NCBI GenBank assembly: GCA_964509975.1
Contig: CAZDZO010000007.1
Span: forward strand, 1-49,405
Reading direction: 5' to 3'
DNA length: 49,405 nucleotides
Origin: CAZVBV01 sp964509975
GTDB lineage: Bacteria; Patescibacteriota; Gracilibacteria; UBA4473
Within the stretch, counting starts at the first letter, position 1, and each line of letters begins with the position of its first letter. Under the pieces are notes generated by a model. That model did not search any database and was not told the DNA's origin. It saw only the letters and a list, made by a program, of their open reading frames with translations. Made by a program: the position numbers and the translations under genes. Shown piece by piece: positions 41,336 through 49,211 of the stretch.

Positions 41336-41380
41336 CGACCGTAGTAAAAACAACCTCTTCATCCCCCTAAATCAAAAAGA

Positions 41381-41773
41381 ATGAAAAAATTCGTCGCTCC
41401 CGTTCTCGGAATTCTCTTAGCTCTCGGTCTTACTGCCGGTATTGGATTTGCTCAATCGCAAGGAGGATTGATTGATGTTCTTGATCGTCCAGACACACTG
41501 AGCGATGCAACAACACGATATGACGGATCTTTCCGTTCAGCATTGACGATGATTATTAACTACTTCCTCTACTTCCTTGGATTGGTAGCAACCATCATGG
41601 TAATTTACGGAGGGTTTCTTTACATCACATCAGGAGGGGATGACAGTGGAGCAGAAAAAGGAAAAAAGATTCTTCTCTATGCTGCTATTGGAATCGTGGT
41701 AATTCTGATTTCATACGCATTGGTAAATACATTGCTTGCTTCGGGAAGCGAAATATCTCCTGCAAACGTTTAG
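41381..41773 (+). CDS. VirB2/TrbC-like pilin 3
   Basis: A 130-residue paralogue: MKKFVAPVLGILLALGLTAGIGFA signal peptide, then NYFLYFLGLVATIMVIYGGFLYITSGGDDSGAEKGKKILLYAAIGIVVILISYALV. It has the shortest C-terminal tail and the best-defined promoter of the three. A terminator follows. The high identity of the two-helix core suggests recent duplication. Confidence 0.83.
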   Translation: MKKFVAPVLGILLALGLTAGIGFAQSQGGLIDVLDRPDTLSDATTRYDGSFRSALTMIINYFLYFLGLVATIMVIYGGFLYITSGGDDSGAEKGKKILLYAAIGIVVILISYALVNTLLASGSEISPANV

Positions 41774-41800
41774 TTCAAAGGAGTTCTTACAATGAATATA

Positions 41801-41827
41801 AAAGCCCTCGCTTTGCGGGGGTTTTTT
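41801..41827 (+). terminator. terminator after the pilin cluster
   Basis: CCCTCGC-TTT-GCGGGGG followed by six T, between the third pilin and the convergent PfkB kinase; the minus-strand copy ends CTTTTA and may serve both. Confidence 0.85.
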
Positions 41828-42857
41828 AGTGGGCAAATTTTTCAATCTCTTCCAGTGTCAATTGCCCTTCTTGTGCCCCAAAGACTTGCACCACTGATCC
41901 TGCATTTGCACTTCCCCAGAGAAGCTGGGTTGTAGAAGGATAACCTTTGAGAAATGCTGACATCACTCCCACCGAGAAACTGTCCCCAGCGCCAAGTGTA
42001 CTGACCGAAGGCATGTCTTCATAAGCGGGTGAATAGAGATGTTCTCCATTGATTCCAAAATACTGTGATCCGCCAATCCCATCTGTAATAAATACTTTTT
42101 TCACGCCGGCTTCCAAAAACATTTGCGCCTGAACGCTCACATCAGCAACGTGCGTGTTTTTCGTCGGAAGCAGTGGTTTTGTTCCGAGAGTGTTTATATC
42201 TACTTGAGTAGATTTCTTTCCGGTAAAGAGTTCTGCTTCTTCGACATTTAAGATGAGGACATCAATCAAATGCAATATGTTTGCAAAATGTTTCAGTCCT
42301 AATGAAAACTGAGTTTTTCCCGGATTCCAGGCAATTACACTGTCAGGATTTTCATCTTTCCAGGCTTGGAGATGATCAAATATTTTCATTTCAACTTCAT
42401 CAAGGTGTCCCATATAAAGCGCCTTTGTGTGAGGAACTTGATGAGGAAAATGATCAAATTTCCCGTGCGTTGTGCGTTCACTAAAAACAGTTCGTCGACC
42501 ATCGGGAGTCATAAAAATAATAGAAGCACTTGATGGTGCATCTTTCTGTATATTGAGAAACTTCGTTTCCACTTTTACCGTTTTTAATTGATGTTGAATG
42601 AACTCTCCATGATCATCATTTCCAATTGTCCCAAGACAAACCGTCTTAAATCCCATCTTTGAAAACCCAACGGCTGTATTGGCCGCTCCTCCTCCTACGT
42701 GACGAGCAATAGTTTTCATACGAATTTTTTGTCCGATTTCAAAAGCCATAACATCTTCTTTTCCTCCTTTTTGTTGCACAATATCCATCTCTGCTGGTTC
42801 AACAAAAGTGTCCAGTGTGATAGATCCGCAAGTAAGGATATCAAAAGTCTTATCCAT
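41826..42857 (-). CDS. PfkB family carbohydrate kinase
   Basis: A ribokinase/PfkB-type sugar kinase of 343 residues. The N-terminal PfkB motif is HVGGGAANTAVGFSKMG. The C-terminal catalytic signature is STLGAGDSFSVGVMSAFLKG, with the catalytic Asp in GAGDS. WNPGKTQFSLGLKHFA and DVLILNVEEAELFTG are typical substrate-side strands. The natural sugar cannot be told from the sequence. The ATG at 42857 is used, because the predicted -10 box ends 6 nt upstream of it; that makes the mRNA leaderless and excludes the longer frame. Confidence 0.92.
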   Translation of the reverse strand: MDKTFDILTCGSITLDTFVEPAEMDIVQQKGGKEDVMAFEIGQKIRMKTIARHVGGGAANTAVGFSKMGFKTVCLGTIGNDDHGEFIQHQLKTVKVETKFLNIQKDAPSSASIIFMTPDGRRTVFSERTTHGKFDHFPHQVPHTKALYMGHLDEVEMKIFDHLQAWKDENPDSVIAWNPGKTQFSLGLKHFANILHLIDVLILNVEEAELFTGKKSTQVDINTLGTKPLLPTKNTHVADVSVQAQMFLEAGVKKVFITDGIGGSQYFGINGEHLYSPAYEDMPSVSTLGAGDSFSVGVMSAFLKGYPSTTQLLWGSANAGSVVQVFGAQEGQLTLEEIEKFAH

Positions 42858-42863
42858 CTCAAT

Positions 42864-42892
42864 ATTATACCATAAATAAGCCATAAACACAA
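42864..42892 (-). promoter_or_regulatory. PfkB kinase promoter, leaderless
   Basis: On minus: -35 TTGTGT (42887-42892), 17-bp spacer, -10 TATAAT (42864-42869), then 6 nt to the ATG, the same geometry as prgI. Confidence 0.7.
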
Positions 42893-42941
42893 TGATGAAC
42901 GACTTTAAAAGTTAAATGTAAAATATAAAAATCCCATTCCT

Positions 42942-43159
42942 TGTCATCCCGATCGTAGCGGAGGGATCCCTTAGTCTGTGAGTATTTTAATAAATATCTT
43001 TCACACAGGATTCATATATTTTGTTATTTATTAACGCAAATAAGAGTACTTGAAGGGATTCCTCTATTCCCCCCGCTTAGCGGCGCACTAATGTGAGTTG
43101 TTCGCTACGCTCAGAGAACATGAAGTAAACGGACACGATTCCGGCCAAGCCGGAATGAC
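42942..43159. mobile_element. 218-bp element with TGTCAT hairpin ends
   Basis: The left end, TGTCATCCCGATCGTAGCGG then AGGGATCCCTTAGTCTG, matches the left end of the 32246 element, as does the GAAGGGATTCCTC motif at 43052. The far right end is the hairpin ATTCCGGC-CAA-GCCGGAAT followed by GAC (43138-43159), the same CAA-loop type that ends the GIY-YIG element. About 80 extra bases sit inside the right half. It fills the 319-bp gap between PfkB and ftsK; no gene is seen there. Confidence 0.6.
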
Positions 43160-43176
43160 GGGGCGGAGAGATTTAT

Positions 43177-45459
43177 TCACTCCTTCCTCCCATACACCTC
43201 TCGTGCTTTTGCTCCCTTAGAAGGTCCAATAACTCCACGGGCTTCCATTTGATCTAACAATCTTGCTGCACGTGCGTATCCAATTTCCATTCTTCGTTGC
43301 AAGAAACTTGCAGAGGCTTTTCCCGTCTCGGTGACAACGTCTACCGCGTCTTCATAAATTTTATCAACATCACCCCCCTCAACCTTTGTTCCGGCCGTAA
43401 GGACCCCTCCCTTCGCCATTCCTTCGATGGATTGAGACGTGATCTCATCGTTCGCCACCATCTCTGGAAATTGAAGTTTAATGTGATTCGTAATGCGCTC
43501 CACTTCTTCATTTGAAATAAAGATTCCCTGAATTCGTGTAATAGCCCCAGTGTTTCCATCTAGGCTCAGCATATCTCCAAACCCGAGTAAATCTTCCGCC
43601 CCCACACCATCTAAGATAGTTCTCGAATCAATTCCAGAGGAAACCTTAAATCCGATACGCGATGCAAGGTTGGCCTTAATAAGTCCCGTTACCACATCCA
43701 CAGACGGTCTCTGTGTTGCGATAATAAGATGCATTCCAACCGCTCGAGCCATTTGTGCAATTCTACAAATCGCGGCTTCTACGTCCTTTCCAGCGACCAT
43801 CATGAGGTCAGCAAGTTCATCGATAACGATAACAATAAAAGGTTCTTTCTTCTCCGCCTTCTCATTGTATTCGGTGATATCTCGACATCGAGCTTCCGAG
43901 AACATTTTGTATCGACGGTTCATCTCTGCCACGGCCCACGCTAACGCGCTGACACATTTCTCGGGCTCCACAATTACTGGGGTGAGAAGGTGAGGAAGGT
44001 GATTGTACAGCGTTAATTCTACACGTTTTGGATCAACCAAAATGAGTTTCAATTGCTCTGGAGAATTCTGCCAAAGAAGAGAACAAAGAAAAGCATTCAT
44101 TGCTACAGATTTTCCAGATCCTGTTTTTCCCGCAATCATTAGGTGGGGCATTTTTGCTAAATTTGCTACAATCGGTTTTCCGGCCACATCTCGACCAAAA
44201 GCCAATTTAAGATCGGATTTCTCCTTCTCCCAAGCTTCTGATTCCAAGATTTCTCGCATTCCAACAACCGATCGTTCTTTATTTGGAATCTCTATCCCCA
44301 CCAAAGCCTTCCCTTGTATAGGTGCTTCAATCCGGAGGTTCTCAGCCGCTAATGCCAAAGCCAAATCACGCTTGAGAGCTGTGATTTTCGTCAACTTCAC
44401 ACCAGCCGCAGGTTCCAATGTGAACTGCGTCACAGTCGGTCCTACATGCACAGATTTCATCGTTACCTCTATTCCAAATTGTTCGAGTTTCTCACGAATG
44501 ATATCTGCTTTTCTCCTCAGGTCTGTTTCGTCGACAACGATTGTAGACGTCGTATCTTTCAAAAGATCGACATTCGGTGGCTCCCATTGTCCCCCAAGAT
44601 CACGATCTTTCGCCGCTGTAAGTTCATCTGGTTTTTCAAGGTTTACCGCGGCCTTTCCATTTTTACCATTGGTCGTAGAATCGATAATTTCGAGTTCATT
44701 TTTAAATCGTCCAGATTTCTTGTCTTCTTTTTCTTCTTTAGAAGTTTTTGAAGATTTCGTTTCAATAACGCGACTCGCTTTTTCGATATCGATTTGTTTC
44801 AAGTGTTTCCCTTTCAAAAGCTCTGAAACCCGAATCCCAAATCCCAGCACGCCTGACACCCAAATAATTCCGAGCAATATAATGAGTGTTGGAATTGTTC
44901 CCAAGAATTCACGGGGGAAAAAATCAATCGCAAATCCAACAGCTCCTCCATAACTCCCTGACAATGCCAATGAATCGGCATGTAAAACAAGTAAGTTAAT
45001 AAGCCCGAGCACCGCAGCAAAGAAAAGAAGAAGGGCAAAAACTCTTGCAGGGGGAAACAGGGTTTCTTTATTTGTGAATAAAAACACCCCCAATCCAATC
45101 ATCCCCAATGGCACAATCCATGCCCCAACTCCAAAGATTGTTTTAAAGAAAACGAGTGTTGCCATGGAGAATTCTGTTTTTCCCCAAAAAAGAACCAAAA
45201 GGAGGACCGCACAAACAATCCACACGCCTCCAACGATTTCTCGTTTTACTGAGTCGGACAAAAAAGTCTCCCATTGTTCTGTTTGCACCTTTTGTTTCGC
45301 CACTTTCTTGGTGGCTCTTACCTTTGCTTTTGCGCGCATTTCTTGTCGTTTGTCTTTCTTCGCTTCTGCGACTCGCATTTTTCGTGCCATTTTTTCCGCT
45401 TCTCGCTTGAGAACTGAAGCTGGAATTCTTACGCTCGGTGATTTTCTTCGTTTAGCCAT
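43177..45459 (-). CDS. ftsK: DNA translocase FtsK/SpoIIIE
   Basis: Membrane-anchored DNA pump that clears chromosomes from the division septum, 760 residues. It has a Lys/Arg/Ala-rich cytoplasmic N-terminus and four membrane helices (about 75-210). A charged linker is followed by the RecA-like motor (Walker A IAGKTGSGKSVAMNAF, VDPKRVEL, Walker B IVIDELADLMM, IIATQRPSVDVVTG). The winged-helix gamma domain ends the protein (ASASFLQRRMEIGYARAARLLDQMEARGVIGPSKGAKAREV). All parts are present. Confidence 0.97.
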   Translation of the reverse strand: MAKRRKSPSVRIPASVLKREAEKMARKMRVAEAKKDKRQEMRAKAKVRATKKVAKQKVQTEQWETFLSDSVKREIVGGVWIVCAVLLLVLFWGKTEFSMATLVFFKTIFGVGAWIVPLGMIGLGVFLFTNKETLFPPARVFALLLFFAAVLGLINLLVLHADSLALSGSYGGAVGFAIDFFPREFLGTIPTLIILLGIIWVSGVLGFGIRVSELLKGKHLKQIDIEKASRVIETKSSKTSKEEKEDKKSGRFKNELEIIDSTTNGKNGKAAVNLEKPDELTAAKDRDLGGQWEPPNVDLLKDTTSTIVVDETDLRRKADIIREKLEQFGIEVTMKSVHVGPTVTQFTLEPAAGVKLTKITALKRDLALALAAENLRIEAPIQGKALVGIEIPNKERSVVGMREILESEAWEKEKSDLKLAFGRDVAGKPIVANLAKMPHLMIAGKTGSGKSVAMNAFLCSLLWQNSPEQLKLILVDPKRVELTLYNHLPHLLTPVIVEPEKCVSALAWAVAEMNRRYKMFSEARCRDITEYNEKAEKKEPFIVIVIDELADLMMVAGKDVEAAICRIAQMARAVGMHLIIATQRPSVDVVTGLIKANLASRIGFKVSSGIDSRTILDGVGAEDLLGFGDMLSLDGNTGAITRIQGIFISNEEVERITNHIKLQFPEMVANDEITSQSIEGMAKGGVLTAGTKVEGGDVDKIYEDAVDVVTETGKASASFLQRRMEIGYARAARLLDQMEARGVIGPSKGAKAREVYGRKE

Positions 45460-45603
45460 CGTTTATAATTTTAGCCCAAAGGGGGATTGCTCGCAAACTG
45501 GCAATCCAGTTTAAAAGTTAAAGAGTCTTAATGAATGTAATGTCTCAACCTCGGAGTTGAAAAGAAATTCAAATCTCTTCTTTCTATCGAAGAGAACTCA
45601 TCG

Positions 45604-45631
45604 TTAATTACGTAATCGATTACGTAATTAA
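45604..45631. repeat. perfect 28-bp palindrome
   Basis: TTAATTACGTA-ATCGAT-TACGTAATTAA, in the 332-bp gap between mutY and ftsK. Its TACGTA cores resemble those of the palindromes after glnA and before the lipoprotein gene. The gap also holds the solo hairpin at 45739-45767 and no gene. Confidence 0.75.
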
Positions 45632-45738
45632 ATTTATTTTATTGAGAAAGATTCGTCAGAGACTAGATTTTCGGCTGTTCATTTTTTTATTGGCAACATA
45701 GCATTGTTCATCACGATGAAATAAAGGAATCTTTTATC

Positions 45739-45767
45739 GACTGGGTTCCCGTGTCCACGGGAATGAG
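45739..45767. repeat. solo hairpin of the CTCAT...CCCAGTC family
   Basis: Read on minus: CTCATTCCCGTG-GA-CACGGGAACCCAGTC, matching the left arm of the repeat at 36583. Confidence 0.7.
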
Positions 45768-45791
45768 GGGGAATAAAAATTGAAAATTGCA

Positions 45792-46844
45792 TTACACTCT
45801 CATCTTTTTAAGTTTCTCCAACGCTCTACTATTGGTATCGAGAAATTCAACTTTATCGAAATCCTTGGGCGCTACCCAGTCTATTTTTTGCCCTTCGAGC
45901 GGGTTTGGTTCGCCTTTTTGTATCTGACAGCGATGGAATCTAAGGAGGAGTTCAACTTTATTAAATGGCAAAATAATTTCATAAAAATGAGGACGAACAG
46001 ACACTTCAATATCGAGTTCTTCCATTATTTCTCGTTTCACACAGGTGCGAAAGGTCTCCCCTTTTTCTCGCTTTCCACCAGGGAATTCCCATTTCCCCAC
46101 AAAACTTTTCCCTTCTGGACGCGTCTGAATCAGGTATTTCCCATCTTGATAAATGCATGCGGCACCAACTTCTATTCGAAACTTTTTCCGTTTTAAAACA
46201 TGAGGGCCTTTGTGTTCTGGGAGGAATTTATCTCGCGTTTCAATAGAGAAAAATTCATTCAATGGTCGCTCAATGTTGTCTCCTACTTTAAGTTTCGTGG
46301 CAAGATCCATCATGGCATTGTTCCAGTCTCGTCCTCCGTTCGTGTAAGAAATCAGTTCCTGTGCCACCGTTTCAATGTTTTCATTTGGCCAGAGGATAGA
46401 AATAATTTTGGAAATATTGGTATCAATCGCCGGAAGCTGTTCATCCCACGCGAAAGCAAGAATCGCACTAGCGGTGTATTCTCCAATTCCCGGAAGTGAT
46501 TCCAATTGCGCTTTGTTATGTGGCAATGCGCCATTAAAGTCTTTCACTATTCGTTTGGCTGACTTGAGAACATTCTTCCCTCGTGCGTAATATCCCAACC
46601 CTTTCCACACAGGATACACCTCTTCCCAATTCGCCTTAGCAAGATCCTGAAGTGTCGGAAACTTTTGTAAAAATTGATTATAAAAATCTTTCTCCACACG
46701 AGGCACTTGAGTTTGCTGGAGCATGATTTCTGAAATCCAAATAGCATAGGGATCTGTTGTCTTTCTCCATGGCAAAGTACGACCGCACTCTTTGTACCAG
46801 TCTAGCAATGCTTTTGAGAATTTTTGTTTGTTATTCATTTTCAT
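45792..46844 (-). CDS. mutY: A/G-specific adenine glycosylase MutY with Nudix domain, lacking the Fe-S cysteines
   Basis: Removes adenine mispaired with 8-oxoguanine. About 350 residues. Catalytic Glu in WISEIMLQQTQVPRV; helix-hairpin-helix ESLPGIGEYTASAILAF; catalytic Asp in LPAIDTNISKI. The C-terminal Nudix-like domain keeps the box GGKREKGETFRTCVKREIMEELDI. Canonical MutY has C-x6-C-x2-C-x5-C after the helix bundle; here that stretch reads DLATKLKVGDNIERPLNEFF with no Cys, so the 4Fe-4S cluster is missing. The start is the first ATG (46844); an in-frame TTG lies upstream. Confidence 0.93.
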   Translation of the reverse strand: MKMNNKQKFSKALLDWYKECGRTLPWRKTTDPYAIWISEIMLQQTQVPRVEKDFYNQFLQKFPTLQDLAKANWEEVYPVWKGLGYYARGKNVLKSAKRIVKDFNGALPHNKAQLESLPGIGEYTASAILAFAWDEQLPAIDTNISKIISILWPNENIETVAQELISYTNGGRDWNNAMMDLATKLKVGDNIERPLNEFFSIETRDKFLPEHKGPHVLKRKKFRIEVGAACIYQDGKYLIQTRPEGKSFVGKWEFPGGKREKGETFRTCVKREIMEELDIEVSVRPHFYEIILPFNKVELLLRFHRCQIQKGEPNPLEGQKIDWVAPKDFDKVEFLDTNSRALEKLKKMRV

Positions 46845-46907
46845 CAAACTTGTACTCAAAACGAAAAAAAGAGCAATAGCGCTTCAAGGCTCCTAAACAA
46901 GGATGTA

Positions 46908-47912
46908 TTAGAATACCTTCGCCAAATCTGCCCAAATACTGCCATCGTGCACAAGCAAGAAGTACATAATTGTCCACGCAGAGAAAGCAAGGATAAGTCC
47001 AATCGCTGCTGCCATGAGCGTTTTCTTTGCATTTTGAATCGCTTGTTCATCAACCCCGAAATTCGCTACCAATCTGATTCCTCCCCAGACCAACATCATG
47101 ACTGAAATCGTTCCGATAAGACCAAGGAAAAAATTCCCCCAGTCAACAATGAGTCGAATCATATCGGGAATATCTGGCGTTGAAAGTTTCGATGCTAAAC
47201 CTCCTTGCGTTTTCGTTGTAAAGAAAGATACCAATTTTTCAGCGGAAACCAAAAGCACCATTCCACCTGTCGTGTACACAATCCGTTTTTTCATATTTCC
47301 AATTTGCGCTTCTTCTTCCCCTCCTGCCAAGATGAGTTTAAGGGCAGAAAAAACAACAAAGGCAACTCCCACCGCCACCGCGAAGGTAATCAAATATTTG
47401 AAGAGTCCTTGTAATTCTGTAACAGCGCGAGAAGCGAAGGTTTCGACATTGCCGTTATCTGTTTCTCTGAAGAGATCTCCTTTAACTCCGAAGAATATGT
47501 TATCTACGAGAACAATAGCAGTCAGTAAAATAAGCCACCCAAAAAAGGCCGCGTAGACCATGCGTTTACGTCGATCAAACTCTTCTTCTTGTCCAGAGGA
47601 AAGAATGAGTGTAAGTCCCGCCCATACTATAAAAAGTATGGTAATAGGAACAAGGATTTTCTTGATATATTGAATAACAATGGACACGGTATTACTAAAA
47701 TATTTAGCCCCTTGATTACTCATTTGAGAAGTGTCTCGCTCGTTAACCTGATCAATACCCGTATTTGATGTGTAGTCTTTTACAAACTCAGTTCCCTCTA
47801 AAAGAAGTCCATCTTCTTTAAATACATCTGCTGTTGTTTGTGCATACACAAGATGCCCTCCCGTGAAGAGAAAAGCAAAAACGAAGAGACTGGTTAAAAG
47901 AAATTTTTTCAT
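46908..47912 (-). CDS. membrane protein built from three VirB2/TrbC-like units (distal gene)
   Basis: A 334-residue protein. A signal peptide (MKKFLLTSLFVFAFLFTGGHLVYA) and a short extracytoplasmic stretch are followed by three repeats of the pilin-like two-helix unit. The loops between the helices are SSGQEEEFDRRKR, AGGEEEAQIGNMKKR and FGVDEQAIQNAKK, matching the SGGDDSGAEKGKK loop of the single-unit pilins. Each unit ends in A-x-x-G-x-x-x-x-x-A. The start at 47912 overlaps the stop of the upstream gene (ATGA). Possibly a VirB6-like or channel protein of the T4SS-like machinery; role inferred. Confidence 0.75.
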   Translation of the reverse strand: MKKFLLTSLFVFAFLFTGGHLVYAQTTADVFKEDGLLLEGTEFVKDYTSNTGIDQVNERDTSQMSNQGAKYFSNTVSIVIQYIKKILVPITILFIVWAGLTLILSSGQEEEFDRRKRMVYAAFFGWLILLTAIVLVDNIFFGVKGDLFRETDNGNVETFASRAVTELQGLFKYLITFAVAVGVAFVVFSALKLILAGGEEEAQIGNMKKRIVYTTGGMVLLVSAEKLVSFFTTKTQGGLASKLSTPDIPDMIRLIVDWGNFFLGLIGTISVMMLVWGGIRLVANFGVDEQAIQNAKKTLMAAAIGLILAFSAWTIMYFLLVHDGSIWADLAKVF

Positions 47913-48871
47913 CCGATAGCAAAGCGAACAATCGTAAAGGCGGACACACATATAATAGCACCAACGGCACAAGAGATAACTATTCGTTTCGCACGTCCCA
48001 TTTGGTCTGAATCTCCGAAACTCAACACGTAATAAATACTTGCCAGGATCAACATAATAACCGACATAACAGCCACAAAAGAGAGCGTGAAGTTAATCAA
48101 TCCCGTTACTTCATTGATTCCTGTTTTCGCCCCTGCTTCAACGTGCTTCCCAACGGTTGCTAAATCGATTGTACTCTCTCCCATCTTTGTTTTACTTCCG
48201 CTCAAAATTCGCGCAATTACTTCTGCCAACAAAATCAAAATTGTTCCAAAAAGAAATGAACGGAAAAAAGTCTTTTCTTTAGAAATGGCCTCATCTTGCT
48301 CACTTCGCACTATGAGATCATATCCCGACATAAGCATTTTTATGAGCACAATTCCCACAACAGCAATCTCAATAAAAAGTTTAATTTGATTTATTTTGTC
48401 ATAAAAATTATTTGTAAGACTTTGGTTACTAAAAATATCTTTCGTTCCTGCGGGATCTATAAAACTAAAAGCTACAAATTCGGCAACTGAAATAATAATC
48501 AGTCCCATGATTACATATCCAAATTGAGTTTTATATTTCGTAATATGATCTTCATCCCCTTGTGACACCACAAATTTGAGTCCCAAAATAACAAGAAAAA
48601 GAATCGCAATAGCTCCCAAAACCATATTTATTCTAAAAATAATTCCTTTTCCACCCTCTTCTGAGCCTCTAAAAATACGTCTTAAGCTGTTGTCAGTGTT
48701 ATCTTTGACGTCATCTGCCTTAATGATGTCATAAATAAGATTCCCATCTGTCATTACATTGTCGTAATGCGTTCCCTCCAGCGGAAGCATGTTTTCATTC
48801 TTCGCAGAAGCACCAAGTACTCCTGTCGTCAGACAAAGTCCGCAAAGAATTGAGAGAATTAACTTTTTCAT
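47909..48871 (-). CDS. membrane protein built from three VirB2/TrbC-like units (proximal gene)
   Basis: A 320-residue protein with the same plan as its downstream partner. It has a signal peptide (MKKLILSILCGLCLTTGVLGASA) and then three two-helix units with loops VSQGDEDHITKYKTQ, VRSEQDEAISKEKT and LSFGDSDQMGRAKR. The middle unit is the most diverged. The ATG at 48871 is used; the longer frame runs into the promoter. The promoter has its -10 only 7 nt from this ATG. The two genes are translationally coupled, suggesting a hetero-oligomer. Confidence 0.75.
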   Translation of the reverse strand: MKKLILSILCGLCLTTGVLGASAKNENMLPLEGTHYDNVMTDGNLIYDIIKADDVKDNTDNSLRRIFRGSEEGGKGIIFRINMVLGAIAILFLVILGLKFVVSQGDEDHITKYKTQFGYVIMGLIIISVAEFVAFSFIDPAGTKDIFSNQSLTNNFYDKINQIKLFIEIAVVGIVLIKMLMSGYDLIVRSEQDEAISKEKTFFRSFLFGTILILLAEVIARILSGSKTKMGESTIDLATVGKHVEAGAKTGINEVTGLINFTLSFVAVMSVIMLILASIYYVLSFGDSDQMGRAKRIVISCAVGAIICVSAFTIVRFAIG

Positions 48872-48878
48872 TCCCTCT

Positions 48879-48907
48879 ATTATACCAGAAAAAGCGCTTT
48901 CCTTCAA
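48879..48907 (-). promoter_or_regulatory. promoter of the three-unit membrane protein operon, near-leaderless
   Basis: On minus: -35 TTGAAG (48902-48907), 17-bp spacer, -10 TATAAT (48879-48884), then AGAGGGA and the ATG. The -35 lies 6 bp from that of the divergent promoter. Confidence 0.7.
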
Positions 48908-48913
48908 ATCCTT

Positions 48914-48941
48914 TTGACAAAAAAGTCTTGATTTATAGAAT
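48914..48941 (+). promoter_or_regulatory. promoter of the small membrane protein
   Basis: -35 TTGACA (48914-48919), 16-bp spacer, -10 TAGAAT (48936-48941), about 30 nt before the ATG. Confidence 0.65.
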
Positions 48942-48971
48942 CTCTCCGATTAGTGTTCTTTTCGTTAACAT

Positions 48972-49205
48972 ATGATTGCGTGGCTTTTGATTCCGGGCGG
49001 CATCTTAATGATCATCTATTCAAATCGTATTGTGAATTTCACGGGTGAAATTCCTTTCGCGGAAAAATGGATAGGTGGCGGAGGAACGTACACCTTTATT
49101 AAGTTGCTTGGACTCGCGATAACCATACTTTCCTTCATATGGATTGCCGGAGGAATGGGAGATCTTTTTGGGGCCACTATCGGAAAAGTTGTTCCTGGTT
49201 TGTGA
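48972..49205 (+). CDS. small two-helix membrane protein
   Basis: A 77-residue protein with two hydrophobic segments (about 2-16, IAWLLIPGGILMIIY, and 43-66, FIKLLGLAITILSFIWIAGGMG) joined by a short stretch containing EIPFAEKWIGGGGTYTF. No family was recognised. It is divergent from the three-unit membrane protein operon with back-to-back promoters and directly precedes tRNA-Ala (6 nt). Confidence 0.7.
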   Translation: MIAWLLIPGGILMIIYSNRIVNFTGEIPFAEKWIGGGGTYTFIKLLGLAITILSFIWIAGGMGDLFGATIGKVVPGL

Positions 49206-49211
49206 CATTAC

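Noticed and set aside
44003..44953. 316-residue plus-strand open frame opposite ftsK
   Set aside because: It lies wholly inside ftsK, is Ser/Arg/Ile-biased as expected of an antisense frame, and has no recognisable family.
36815..48871. Integrated conjugative element
   Set aside because: Pilin and PrgI/TraC genes are interspersed with recG, ftsK and mutY; no relaxase, integrase, coupling protein or att repeats were found.
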